9,363 nucleotides of DNA from an uncultured Clostridia bacterium (GCA_937895465.1 CALAYY010000236.1:1-9363); one strand, 5' to 3'. Positions 1 through 8,015 are shown, numbered from the stretch's first letter. Numbers and translations: made by a program. Notes: generated from the sequence alone by a model not told the origin.

Positions 1-1297
1 CTTTATCTGCCACACTCACTGCATTCACTTTGTCCAAATCAAAATCACTCAAATCACCATCACCATCTGGAATGGTAGGGTCGGGAGGAGCAGGCATGTC
101 AGGAATGGTGTAACTGAGCGTGGGCAATGTGCCGAATGCTGCTGTTGCGCTGTTGGAATATATTATATGTGCTTCGATAGCTACATAAATGCCGTCAGGG
201 ATTGGTACATTGCTGGGATTGCCCTCACGGTCATTGATCATAATTCTGAGCGTCGTAAAGTCCGGATAATTATTAAGGTCAATTACGCCTGTAATAGTTT
301 GAGCGTCTGCTGTAAAGCTTAAGTTAATATCCTCATCAATATTATCTGCAGAGGAGCCTGTACCTTTGACAGGAAGAAGTGTCACACCATAGGTTTCCAA
401 ATTGGTTTTTTCGCTGTCAATATTCGTCAATTTATAGTGCAGATATCTATGAGCAGTAATATCCCATGCACTTGTTTGAGAATCAAAGCCCCAGTTCTTT
501 TCGCTATAGGCACTGGTTGCACCCATATATAATGCGCTAGAAAGAGTCTTTGTCTCTGAATTGAATAGTGATGTAAGCGTTTTATGATTGTTTGAACCGT
601 ATAGCGGTGCAAAATCAGCAATATCAAACACGCTTGTCGGTTGGGCAAGCGTTGCTTTTGTAATTGTTACGTCTGCAGCTCCCAACATTGTGCCGTGTGT
701 GTTAAAGCGCATATATACGCCTTTGAGCTCTTTTTCTTCACCGCTGACAATATCATACAATGCCTCTGTGTCTTGAATAACCCGATATGTTCTGCTAGCA
801 CCGCCGCCTAATGTGTAGTTTGTGTCGCTGGCATAACCGTCACCGTGGTGAACATTAGTCGGTCCAAGTGAATCACCTGCTCCGTCAACGCTCGCAAGAA
901 TGATTCTCACATTTACGGGAGTTTCCAAATTGTTTTTAACTGTAACAGCAAATTGATTATACTTAATACTCCAGTTTGTTACACGCCAAAAAACTGATTC
1001 ATATGTTTGATTGGATTCTTCTTTGGTCACGCGAAATGTAGAATCTGCTTTTACTTGTGCTGCACCTGTGGTTTCGTCTGTTGCTGCTGTTGTACTGCCA
1101 TGATTATAGATAGTATAATTAGAGTCAGCATATAGTGTAGCATCATTACCCCCTGTAACGTACAGACCTGACAATGTAGCGCCTGCATCTGTTTTTGAGC
1201 TGTTATCATCTTTTGGCTGTTTACATGCAAACAAAGCAGATGAAGCACTACATAATAAAAATGTTGCTAACAAGACCGATAAGATCTTTTTTCTCAT
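1..1297 (-). CDS. Large surface lipoprotein, C-terminus cut by window edge; possible carbohydrate-binding modules
   Basis: This reading frame stays open for 432 codons from ATG at 1297 to the window edge, so the C-terminus is missing. The N-terminus is a lipoprotein signal peptide: charged MRKK, a hydrophobic stretch, then the lipobox LFAC with Cys25 as the predicted lipidation site. A Ser/Thr/Asp-rich linker follows. Residues about 95-220 (with FWRVTNW and FAVTVKNN) and about 225-395 (with WDITAHRYLHYKL) are rich in beta-type alternation and aromatic residues, suggesting two beta-sandwich modules. Residues 398-412 form a Pro/Asp-rich hinge, suggesting another domain beyond the edge. It is last in the visible operon, 168 bp after the GH10 xylanase, with no clear terminator between them. 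A role in binding or cutting plant polysaccharide at the cell surface is inferred from context. I do not recognise a specific family. The frame also runs 31 codons upstream of this ATG, but the signal peptide and the AGGAG site support 1297. Confidence 0.85.
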   Translation of the reverse strand, partial: MRKKILSVLLATFLLCSASSALFACKQPKDDNSSKTDAGATLSGLYVTGGNDATLYADSNYTIYNHGSTTAATDETTGAAQVKADSTFRVTKEESNQTYESVFWRVTNWSIKYNQFAVTVKNNLETPVNVRIILASVDGAGDSLGPTNVHHGDGYASDTNYTLGGGASRTYRVIQDTEALYDIVSGEEKELKGVYMRFNTHGTMLGAADVTITKATLAQPTSVFDIADFAPLYGSNNHKTLTSLFNSETKTLSSALYMGATSAYSEKNWGFDSQTSAWDITAHRYLHYKLTNIDSEKTNLETYGVTLLPVKGTGSSADNIDEDINLSFTADAQTITGVIDLNNYPDFTTLRIMINDREGNPSNVPIPDGIYVAIEAHIIYSNSATAAFGTLPTLSYTIPDMPAPPDPTIPDGDGDLSDFDLDKVNAVSVADK

Positions 1298-1300
1298 TTT

Positions 1301-1310
1301 CCTCTCTCCT
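1301..1310 (-). promoter_or_regulatory. Ribosome binding site that decides the start of the left-edge lipoprotein
   Basis: The minus strand reads AGGAGAGAGG, then AAA, then the ATG at 1297. The AGGAG core lies 8 nt before the ATG. In-frame upstream ATGs at 1342, 1387 and 1390 would put a charged, non-hydrophobic segment ahead of the signal peptide, so this site favours the 1297 start. Confidence 0.75.
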
Positions 1311-1465
1311 ATTATAATTTTTTCTATATTTTTTCGGCTCATATCGTCTTGAATTAGCTTAGTAATGGAAGGAAAGTCTTTTTTCATCATGAGAGCCGAT
1401 TAATACCAAAAGCTGCTATATATAACTACATGAATTTTTTTCATTCCTTATTAATTGGCAAAACG

Positions 1466-2581
1466 TTATGAGGAGAAATCCATGATGGCTTCAAACCCTT
1501 TCTTAGGTTGATACGTCTCGTTGAACAATAGCGGCCAATTTTTGCGGTTTTTGACTGGAAAATTATCCAACCAGGTATGGTCGTCTGCCACTCCCCATGT
1601 TGTCACGCTTGTAACATGCTTAGAGAATTCTCTGCAAACTTTGTAAATACTCTTATACACTCTTGCTTGCGCCTCTTCTAGTTCAGGTGTAAGTGCGGCA
1701 AGCCGTGAATTATCGTCCTTATGAATAGATATATCAAGCTCTGTGATATGGACTTCAAGCCCTTCCGCAATGAAATCTTGAATTGCTTTCTTGAACTCGC
1801 TTTCTTTGTAGGTGTGGATGTTATAATGCCCTTGCATTCCAATGCCGTCAACACGAATTCCTTGCGCTCTGATATTCCTTATCATCTTAATAGCACGGTT
1901 GCGCTTGGCTTGATTGTTCATGTTATAATCATTGTAAAATAATTTTATATTGAGGTTGTTTTCTTCAACGGTCTTTTGCGCCTGTCGGAATGCTGTTAAA
2001 ACAAAATCCTCGCCTGCGATGTCATAAAAAAAACTTGCACCGCCAGAACCGTCTTTTGAACTGCGATATATGCTGGATGAATTGTCGTTATCCGTTATTG
2101 CTTCATTGACTACATCCCATGCGTAAATAACATCATCGCCGAAATGTTTGATTGTTGCATCTACATGGTTTTCAATATGTGTTAAAAGGGAATCCTTAGG
2201 TGTAGAACTGTTGATATAGTTTGGTACTGCACTGGTATGATGCCATACAAGCGCATGCCCTCGCATGCCTATATTAAGCTCCTTTGCTTTTGCAACAAAT
2301 GCATCTGCTTTTTGATAGCTTGTTTGGTATGCATTAGGACGAATATATGCCCACTTCATCTCATTTTCTGCTGTCATGCTGTTAAAATGCTTATAAATCT
2401 CTTGATATTCTGGAAGATCTAATAGCTCATAATTAATAGCAAAGCCTATTTTGAAATAGTCTGCATATTTTTCATACAAAACCTTAGAGTCAGCCTCTTT
2501 GCCACCTCCGCAAGCCATCAACCACCCTAGCTGAGTGATTACCATTGTAATTGCCAAAAAAAATTTTGCTAGTTTTTTCAT
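1466..2581 (-). CDS. GH10 endo-1,4-beta-xylanase, cell-surface lipoprotein
   Basis: This 371-residue protein is a single-domain GH10 endo-beta-1,4-xylanase that cuts internal xylosidic bonds of xylan by a retaining mechanism. Residues 1-24 are a lipoprotein signal peptide ending in the lipobox LMAC (Cys24), followed by a Gly-rich tether, so the enzyme should be anchored outside the membrane. GH10 landmarks appear in order: NSMTAENEMKW (67-77), RGHALVWH (107-114), WDVVNE with the acid/base Glu160 (155-160), FYNDYN (215-220), GIGMQGH (246-252), ITELDI with the nucleophile Glu281 (279-284), and TTWGVADDHTW (327-337). The catalytic domain appears complete, with no visible binding module. It starts 76 bp after the second permease gene, behind a GAGGG ribosome binding site, and is probably in the same transcript. 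It would supply the oligosaccharides the transporter takes up. The lipoprotein anchor, rather than secretion, suggests that products are kept close to the importer. Confidence 0.96.
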   Translation of the reverse strand: MKKLAKFFLAITMVITQLGWLMACGGGKEADSKVLYEKYADYFKIGFAINYELLDLPEYQEIYKHFNSMTAENEMKWAYIRPNAYQTSYQKADAFVAKAKELNIGMRGHALVWHHTSAVPNYINSSTPKDSLLTHIENHVDATIKHFGDDVIYAWDVVNEAITDNDNSSSIYRSSKDGSGGASFFYDIAGEDFVLTAFRQAQKTVEENNLNIKLFYNDYNMNNQAKRNRAIKMIRNIRAQGIRVDGIGMQGHYNIHTYKESEFKKAIQDFIAEGLEVHITELDISIHKDDNSRLAALTPELEEAQARVYKSIYKVCREFSKHVTSVTTWGVADDHTWLDNFPVKNRKNWPLLFNETYQPKKGFEAIMDFSS

Positions 2582-2657
2582 CTATACTCCCTCTTATCAA
2601 TACTGCTTATTTTCTGTTGTAAACTGCTGTTATTTGCGTACTGTTTTGCACTTAAAT

Positions 2658-3566
2658 TTATTCTTTGACTCCTCCAAGCGCAACACCGCTTACAATAGGT
2701 TTGCTGAATATCAAATACATAACAAGTAGCGGCATAAGTGACATAAACACACCTGCAGTTTGCGCGCCCTGGTCAACTTGATAAATGGATCCTTTCAATC
2801 TCTCTAATAGCATTGGCAATGTGAACTTGTTTTCGGAACTTAATATTAAGAGCGGTCCTTGATAGTTATTCCAAGTGTTAATAAATGTAAATATTGCCAT
2901 GGTTGCAATGGCTGGCATAATAAGCGGCAAGCAAATTCTATGAAACGCATAAATCTCGCTTGCACCATCTATTCTTGCCGCTCGCACAATATCTTCGCTA
3001 AAGCTTGCTTGCATATATTGTCGCAAAAAGAATACCGTTCCCGCCGCTGCAATACTGGGTACTATTAGCGGAACATATGTATCAAACAAACCCATGTCTA
3101 TGACTAACTGATACCAACCTATCATTCCCAATTGCCCTGGAATAAGAATAATTGCAAGAACTACTGCATATAAGAACTTCTTGCCTTTAAAGTTGTATAT
3201 TTGAAATCCATAAGTGGTTAATGCTGAGAAATAGACTGAAATAATAGTTGTTGAAATCGCAATAATAAAACTGTTAAAATAGCCCGTTGTCAGCGGCCAG
3301 CCTTTATCTAAAATGGTACGCAAATTTTCACCTAAATGCGTGGATGGGATAAAGGTTATACCTGATCTGATTTCTATGGTTGTTCTTGTGGCGTTTGCTA
3401 TCAATAAAAGTATTGGGACGAGGCAAATAAGTGCAACAAAAACACACACTGCAAGCAAAAGACTTTTGATTATTATCTTCTTTGTCTTTCCTTCATATCT
3501 TTTTTTATCAATAACACGGTCTAATCCAATTGGGCGTTGAAAAGAATTTTTGACAGTATTAGGCAT
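2658..3566 (-). CDS. Sugar ABC transporter permease, MalG/UgpE type
   Basis: This 302-residue integral membrane protein is the second permease of a carbohydrate ABC importer (CUT1 group, MalG-like). After a basic cytoplasmic N-terminus there are about six hydrophobic segments, near residues 33-57, 97-120, 131-151, 163-182, 216-232 and 270-288. The ATPase-contact (EAA) loop is visible as VRAARIDGAS (194-203), followed by LP at 213-214. The C-terminal FSKPIVSGVALGGVKE is the usual ending of this family. The start lies 1 nt after the upstream permease stop (TAAGATG), behind a GGGGG ribosome binding site inside the end of that gene, so the two are probably translationally coupled. Xylo-oligosaccharide as substrate is inferred from the flanking xylanase and xylosidase; the permease alone does not show it. 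Confidence 0.95.
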   Translation of the reverse strand: MPNTVKNSFQRPIGLDRVIDKKRYEGKTKKIIIKSLLLAVCVFVALICLVPILLLIANATRTTIEIRSGITFIPSTHLGENLRTILDKGWPLTTGYFNSFIIAISTTIISVYFSALTTYGFQIYNFKGKKFLYAVVLAIILIPGQLGMIGWYQLVIDMGLFDTYVPLIVPSIAAAGTVFFLRQYMQASFSEDIVRAARIDGASEIYAFHRICLPLIMPAIATMAIFTFINTWNNYQGPLLILSSENKFTLPMLLERLKGSIYQVDQGAQTAGVFMSLMPLLVMYLIFSKPIVSGVALGGVKE

Positions 3567-3567
3567 C

Positions 3568-4578
3568 TTACTTTACCCCCTTAGCTGCTTTAACTTTGGG
3601 CTCTTTTATTTCCTTATCTTTATCTCTCATAAACCAAAAGAGCATTGCTGAGCACATGACGGATATGAAAAACAAGATTACTGACGCCGCACTTGATAAC
3701 GCATAATCTCCTGCCGCCCTGTCTCCAAACGATAGTTTATAAATGAATACAGCAATGGTTTCTGAGCCGAAACGTCCGCCCGACATTGTAGGTCCTCCAT
3801 CGTTCATTAAGAACGGAATCTCGAACATTTGCAAGCCGCCTATCAGGCTTGTAACTAATGAGTACAACAAGATTGGCTTTAATGAAGGTAAAGTAATTGA
3901 GAAAAATTGCCTTGTCTTGCTTGCACCATCAACTTCAGCAGCCTCGTACAACGTTGGGTTGATACCAAGCATACCTGCTGCCAAAATAATCATTGAGTGA
4001 CCAAAATAACGCCAAAACTGAATAAATGAAATAAGCAACCGCGTGCCGATAGGATTAGAAAACAAAACATAGTCAGGATCTGTTCTAAAAATGCCCAAGC
4101 TTCTAAACAACTTATCTAAAGGTCCTGCTTGATACTCAAACAGCAGCCTAAACAATAATGCAACAGACGTAGCAGTCAAGATATTAGGCATAAAATAGAT
4201 AACCTTAAACGCTCCCGAACCACGCATTCTATATCTTGCGGATGTGAACATCGCTCCAAACAAAAGTGCTAAGATAAGCTGCGGTGCAAAGTTGACAATC
4301 CAAATAATAGCTGTGTTAATCAATGATTGCCAAAAACGCGGCATCTTTAAAAGCTCTTGAAATTTTAAAAAGCCTTCAAAATTATATGCTACTGTTCTAT
4401 TTCCCTCAAAAAAGATATAGCTGTCAATGCTAAAATCAGTAAAAGCATAGACAAACGACATAATCATGGGATAGAGTTGGAATATGGCAAAAATGATAAA
4501 GAACGGAGCTATAAATATGTATCCCCACCAATCATGCTTGAATCGCCATCTCTTTTTTATTATTGATGTTCTACTCAT
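3568..4578 (-). CDS. Sugar ABC transporter permease, MalF/UgpA type
   Basis: This 336-residue protein is the first permease of the carbohydrate ABC importer. Membrane segments fall near residues 18-45, 84-110, 124-147, 182-205, 234-255 and 296-317. The EAA loop reads YEAAEVDGAS (211-220), with the family LP at 230-231. The early PFFIIFAIFQLYPM stretch and the late FEIPFLMNDGGP segment are typical of UgpA/MalF-like permeases. The C-terminus is a short Lys/Glu-rich tail (318-336). It pairs with the MalG-type permease 1 nt downstream and receives substrate from the lipoprotein encoded just upstream. No nucleotide-binding subunit is encoded in the window, so a shared MsmX/UgpC-type ATPase from elsewhere is the likely partner. 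A GAGGG ribosome binding site lies a few bases before the ATG. Confidence 0.95.
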   Translation of the reverse strand: MSRTSIIKKRWRFKHDWWGYIFIAPFFIIFAIFQLYPMIMSFVYAFTDFSIDSYIFFEGNRTVAYNFEGFLKFQELLKMPRFWQSLINTAIIWIVNFAPQLILALLFGAMFTSARYRMRGSGAFKVIYFMPNILTATSVALLFRLLFEYQAGPLDKLFRSLGIFRTDPDYVLFSNPIGTRLLISFIQFWRYFGHSMIILAAGMLGINPTLYEAAEVDGASKTRQFFSITLPSLKPILLYSLVTSLIGGLQMFEIPFLMNDGGPTMSGGRFGSETIAVFIYKLSFGDRAAGDYALSSAASVILFFISVMCSAMLFWFMRDKDKEIKEPKVKAAKGVK

Positions 4579-4686
4579 TATTCCCTCACTTAAACTTAAT
4601 AATTATTGGCTTGGAGCAAATGAATTCCAATCAAAGTGGTGCTGGTGTCTTGTTCTCAATTGCCTCGAATCTTACACTTACTCGTG

Positions 4687-4701
4687 TTAGCTTATAGCTA
4701 A
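4687..4701 (-). other. Short stem-loop just after the binding-protein gene
   Basis: TTAGCTTATAGCTAA is a perfect 6-bp inverted repeat with a 3-nt loop. It starts 4 nt after the stop codon of the binding-protein gene, in a 127-bp gap before the permeases. No T-run follows on the minus strand, so it does not look like an intrinsic terminator. A weaker 5-bp TTGGA/TCCAA stem lies at 4611-4630. Such stems can protect the mRNA 3' end and raise binding-protein levels relative to permeases; that role here is inference. Confidence 0.35.
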
Positions 4702-4705
4702 ATTC

Positions 4706-6151
4706 TTACCACGTTTTCCAATTTGAAATATTAATTGCCGAGTAGTTTGACTTAACATCGTCTGCCAGTGCTTGAAAATAATTATCAATATTTTGGCTAT
4801 ACTTAATTCCCACATCTTCATCGTTTGTTCTTACTCCGAAGTTAGCAGCCCAACTTCTGACTGCTGTGTTAGAAATATAGACATCATATTTGCTTAATGG
4901 ACCGGGATTGTTCGTCTCAGCGGCACTCATGAAAATATCATAGTGATTTTGTCCGCCCAAAAACGCATCGCCGATAAAGGCACTCGATACTTGCTGCATA
5001 ACTGATTTGCTGTTAACAAAGTCACCAGTTTGTTCTGCCCATGCTTTTAAGAATGCTTTGTTTGTTGTCAGATACTTGACAATATCTTTCGCTTGATTTG
5101 CATATTTGTGACCTGATGTCACAGCAAGCCATGTTCCGCCGTCACTAAATGCTTGCGGTCCAGGCGCTACTGCCCAGTTGCCACTCGTAGCAGCACCATT
5201 ATTTTTCAGCTGATAATGCAAGCCCCATGTAGGCAAAAAATATCCAAATACAAGATTAAGATCGTCTGAATCATCGCTGTTGCTACGTGATTGGTCAAAT
5301 TGGGCAATTGTTGTATTCATATCAGCAAACCAGGTAGTATCGGAGTCGTTAGAGCCGTTTACAAATCTATCGCGCGTTGAGATAGCTTTGCCGCTGGAAT
5401 TATTACCTATTTCCAAAGCCTCGATTGTTTCAAAATACTTTTTAACAGATTCATCAATTCTGAAAAATTCAACTTTATCAATTGTCTCTACCCAAGGAAC
5501 TTCTCTGTTGGAGATAAATACTCGGCTGGGGTCATTATTAGATGATAAGATTTTAACGCCACCATTTGAATTGGTATGAAGCACGCTTGCCAGTTCAATA
5601 AAGCCCTCCCAAGTAGATATTTTTGTTTGAACAGCCGCTACAATTTCGTTAACAGTTGAACTAGCTGTGATATCCAAATATGTGGATGCAAACTTTTTTG
5701 CAATATCGGTACGGAAAAAGAATCCCCCTGGGGTTGCTTGCCAACTAAGTCCATATTGGACATTATTGAACTTTCCTGCGTTAAATGTGTATTCATACAT
5801 ATCATTATCACTGGTAATTAAGCTGTCAAGGCTTGTAAAATAGTTTCTCTCAATGAAGGCCCGTGAAGGCTTTTCTTCAAGGGTGACAAGTGCTGGAATG
5901 TTCTGTCCCGAGCGAAAACGACTTGTCAGTTGATTGGTAAATTCTTCATAGGCAATAATCTGTACAGTAAATTTCTCTTTTTCAGGCGTAGGATTATCGT
6001 CATAATACATTTCCAACATGGTTTGTATTTCGTCAGTGAATGAGAAGATTACACGATTACCGCTACCTGATCCACCGCTGCATCCAATTAAAACAATTAT
6101 AGGGATTGCTATAAGGAGCATTACAATAAATTTTGCTACTGATTTAATCAT
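4706..6151 (-). CDS. Sugar-binding lipoprotein of the ABC importer (family 1 solute-binding protein)
   Basis: This 481-residue protein is the extracellular substrate receptor of the importer encoded by the next two genes. The signal peptide has MIKS, a long hydrophobic run and the lipobox LIGC with Cys24, then a Gly/Ser tether. The rest fits an extracellular carbohydrate-binding protein of family 1: an N-terminal lobe starting RVIFSFTD, a GLSWQATPGGFFFRTD crossover region (134-149), and the typical WAVAPGP (326-332) and GGTWLAV (338-344) motifs. An acidic low-complexity patch (SNSDDSDD, about 290-297) is probably a surface loop. The frame runs 16 codons further upstream to an ATG at 6199. I chose 6151 because it begins the signal peptide and has GGAGGG 4 nt before it. 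The gene starts 60 bp after the GH43 stop. Ligand specificity for xylo-oligosaccharides is inferred from the neighbours. Confidence 0.93.
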   Translation of the reverse strand: MIKSVAKFIVMLLIAIPIIVLIGCSGGSGSGNRVIFSFTDEIQTMLEMYYDDNPTPEKEKFTVQIIAYEEFTNQLTSRFRSGQNIPALVTLEEKPSRAFIERNYFTSLDSLITSDNDMYEYTFNAGKFNNVQYGLSWQATPGGFFFRTDIAKKFASTYLDITASSTVNEIVAAVQTKISTWEGFIELASVLHTNSNGGVKILSSNNDPSRVFISNREVPWVETIDKVEFFRIDESVKKYFETIEALEIGNNSSGKAISTRDRFVNGSNDSDTTWFADMNTTIAQFDQSRSNSDDSDDLNLVFGYFLPTWGLHYQLKNNGAATSGNWAVAPGPQAFSDGGTWLAVTSGHKYANQAKDIVKYLTTNKAFLKAWAEQTGDFVNSKSVMQQVSSAFIGDAFLGGQNHYDIFMSAAETNNPGPLSKYDVYISNTAVRSWAANFGVRTNDEDVGIKYSQNIDNYFQALADDVKSNYSAINISNWKTW

Positions 6152-6155
6152 TTTT

Positions 6156-6161
6156 CCCTCC
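6156..6161 (-). promoter_or_regulatory. Ribosome binding site that decides the start of the sugar-binding protein
   Basis: The minus strand reads TTTGGAGGGAAAAATG. GGAGGG lies 4 nt before the ATG at 6151, whereas the longer in-frame start at 6199 would place 16 non-signal residues before the hydrophobic core. This supports 6151. Confidence 0.8.
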
Positions 6162-6211
6162 AAAGAGATTTGTTTTATATAAATAACTTGCTGTTGCAAT
6201 AACGCTTCAAG

Positions 6212-7843
6212 CTAATTTAAACCCTTATATATAAAGTTTCTAAACCTTGCCTTCCATTTTCTATTATCAAAATCAGCCGCATAAACACCAATAAACGCAC
6301 CAGTGAAACCCATTGGCTTGGCATATTCATCGCTTAAGCGAGACACATCAAAGACTTTCCATACTCGTTCAAAGCCCTCGTCACAAGTTTTTGTCTCGCC
6401 ATGTTTTGTCCTAAATGTCCCGTTAGCTGTCCTAAATGAAAATTGTCCGCCACAGTAATTGACGTCAAGTTTAAGTGTAATGTTTTCATCAAAATAAACA
6501 TCCAACGGACGATAGCTAAATTCTCCGTTATTAGCTATCATTACACTTAGACATTTTCTGCCTGTAAATTCGTCTTGTGTCACTGAAAATAGATACTGAT
6601 TGTCTTCATTATATCTATATAACAATCCTGCAATATGATTGTAGCTTTTTGGAACACTGTCAATCTCTACTTGTGAGCTAAATTTAAAATCTTGCTGCCT
6701 TACAAGCAATGCAGACTGTCCAGCTAAGCTCCTTATGCTTTCGCCGCCTGTAAGCTCTAATGTGTTTTCGTCAATTATTTTTACTTTATTTTCTACACCC
6801 ACACGGATTGATTGAAAATACAAACGCAATGATTCTTTACTGAATTCAATTACCCCTTCATCGTTTGCATATTTATTAATCCGCTTCTTATCAATTCTTT
6901 TTGGGATTTCAAAAAAAGATCGAGGCTGATTGCCTTGATTTTCCCCTGCAACATAGGGCCAGCCATCACGCCATATAATGTTTTGTATGGAGGTTTCACG
7001 CCCTAATGGGCAACGCTCGTTAACTTCTCTGCGCCCTATAAGATGTGCCATGTAATAATTTCCGCTGTTATCAAAGCATATACTTGCGTGTCCTGCTTTT
7101 TGCATAGGGTTGTTGGTCTCAAAACTTGTAACTATGTATTTTAGCGGATGCAACTCAAATGGACCAATTATACTTTTGCTTCTTGCCACCGTTTCAGCAT
7201 GGGACACTGTTGTGCCTCCCTCCGCTGTAAACAAATAATAATATCCATCTTTTTTATAAATATGTGGTGCTTCTACAAGCCCCCTATCTGTGCCCATGAA
7301 TATGTTATGGCGCTTACCTACAAGCTTTTGCTCTTTTGCGTCATATTCTTGAAGATAAATTCCCGTAAATTCTTTTCCGTTTGGCTTTCTATAATCCCAC
7401 TTTACATTTAAAAAATATTTCTTACCATCATCGTCATGGAATAGTGAAGGGTCAAAGCCGCTGCTGTTAATATAGACAGGAGCACTCCATTCTCCCGCCA
7501 CATCACTTGCCGTGATGATATAATTAGCACAATCTTTATATGGCCCTTGACTCCAACTTGTTAGATTAGAATATACTAAGTAAAATAATCTTTCATTCTC
7601 ATTATAACTAAGACACGGCGCCCATACCCCTCCGCTCTGCGGAACGCTGCTCATGTCAATTTTGTCTGCTGTAACGGGGCGTGCAACAACTTCCCAATTA
7701 ACTAAGTCTTCTGATTTGTGAATTTGAACCCCTGGAAAGTACTCGAAAGTGCTCGTCGCAATATAAAAACTTCCATCTAGATAAATCATAGATGGGTCTG
7801 GATTGAATCCGGTCAAGATTGGATTTTTTACTTTGTGTGCCAT
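6212..7843 (-). CDS. GH43 beta-xylosidase, cytoplasmic (subfamily 11-like)
   Basis: This 543-residue enzyme resembles the XynB/SXA group of GH43 beta-xylosidases, inverting enzymes that remove xylose from the non-reducing end of xylo-oligosaccharides. The five-bladed propeller domain covers about residues 1-310. The three expected carboxylates are present: Asp16 in GFNPDPS (general base), Asp131 in GFDPSLFHD (pKa modulator) and Glu191 in LVEAPH (general acid). Other matching landmarks are ATSTFEYFPGVQIH (29-42), GGVWAPCLSY (71-80), AGHAS with His252, and CPLGRET with Arg282. Residues about 325-543 fit the C-terminal concanavalin-like beta-sandwich of this group. There is no signal peptide, so it should act on imported sugars in the cytoplasm. 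It is the first gene after the operator-bearing control region; an AAAGG sequence precedes the ATG. The stretch between GRR and CPLGRET is about a dozen residues shorter than in the enzymes I recall. Some relatives also act on arabinofuranosides. Confidence 0.95.
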   Translation of the reverse strand: MAHKVKNPILTGFNPDPSMIYLDGSFYIATSTFEYFPGVQIHKSEDLVNWEVVARPVTADKIDMSSVPQSGGVWAPCLSYNENERLFYLVYSNLTSWSQGPYKDCANYIITASDVAGEWSAPVYINSSGFDPSLFHDDDGKKYFLNVKWDYRKPNGKEFTGIYLQEYDAKEQKLVGKRHNIFMGTDRGLVEAPHIYKKDGYYYLFTAEGGTTVSHAETVARSKSIIGPFELHPLKYIVTSFETNNPMQKAGHASICFDNSGNYYMAHLIGRREVNERCPLGRETSIQNIIWRDGWPYVAGENQGNQPRSFFEIPKRIDKKRINKYANDEGVIEFSKESLRLYFQSIRVGVENKVKIIDENTLELTGGESIRSLAGQSALLVRQQDFKFSSQVEIDSVPKSYNHIAGLLYRYNEDNQYLFSVTQDEFTGRKCLSVMIANNGEFSYRPLDVYFDENITLKLDVNYCGGQFSFRTANGTFRTKHGETKTCDEGFERVWKVFDVSRLSDEYAKPMGFTGAFIGVYAADFDNRKWKARFRNFIYKGLN

Positions 7844-7915
7844 CGCCGCCTTTATCCGTCCTTTTTTTCTTGATAGAGAACTTGCTGCTTTCTCATTTGA
7901 TTTTTATCAACTTCT

Positions 7916-7931
7916 TGCAAACGTGTGCATA
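7916..7931. promoter_or_regulatory. LacI-family operator 2 (promoter-distal)
   Basis: The plus strand reads TGCAAACGTGTGCATA. Its first 14 bases form an imperfect palindrome centred on CG, as is typical of LacI/GalR-family sites. The 16-mer is identical to the one at 8085-8100, with centres 169 bp apart, close to 16 helical turns. It lies about 175 bp downstream of the main promoter and has no good promoter of its own, so it would act as a roadblock or a looping partner. The local regulator is the likely binder. Confidence 0.7.
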
Positions 7932-7935
7932 AGAA

Positions 7936-8015
7936 GTAAAACTTTATTCAAAACAAATCATAAGTGGGTTTGGCTAAAAATCCGGTCGAGATTAAATTTT
8001 TGCTTTATCTGCCAT
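7936..8015 (-). pseudogene. Decayed duplicate of the GH43 5' end
   Basis: On the minus strand from 8015 the sequence ATGGCAGATAAAGCAAAAA matches the live start ATGGCACACAAAGTAAAAAA. The similarity continues through CGACCGGATT and CTTATGATTT for about 80 nt, up to AAGTTTT. A one-base deletion and a one-base insertion break the frame, and the literal frame ends at TAA after seven codons (MADKAKI). The ATGATTT landmark is 54 nt from the ATG in both copies. It is a remnant of either a local tandem duplication or a lost second GH43 gene. The intact seven-codon frame could conceivably still be translated as a leader peptide, but nothing shows this. Confidence 0.7.

Noticed and set aside
588..776. 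Plus-strand open frames such as 588-776, 5280-5579 and 7148-7411
   Set aside because: They are antisense shadows of well-supported minus-strand genes, without ribosome binding sites or recognisable domains.
1051..1248. Minus-strand open frames 1051-1248 and 427-648 as small proteins
   Set aside because: They overlap the long lipoprotein frame in another reading frame, and their Gln-rich or His-rich composition reflects its codons.
1335..1398. Inverted repeat CGGCTC/GAGCCG between the GH10 and last lipoprotein genes as a terminator
   Set aside because: The stem is only 6 bp with a 52-nt loop and no T-run follows on the minus strand; it may be a weak leader fold at most.
1458..1471. CcpA cre-like site near the GH10 stop codon (GCAAAACGTTATGA region)
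   Set aside because: It misses key conserved positions at both ends and is not placed at any recognisable promoter.
5684..5702. Operator-like TGCAAAC...TTTGCA inside the binding-protein gene
   Set aside because: It lacks the central CG, has longer spacing than the real operators and lies within coding sequence.
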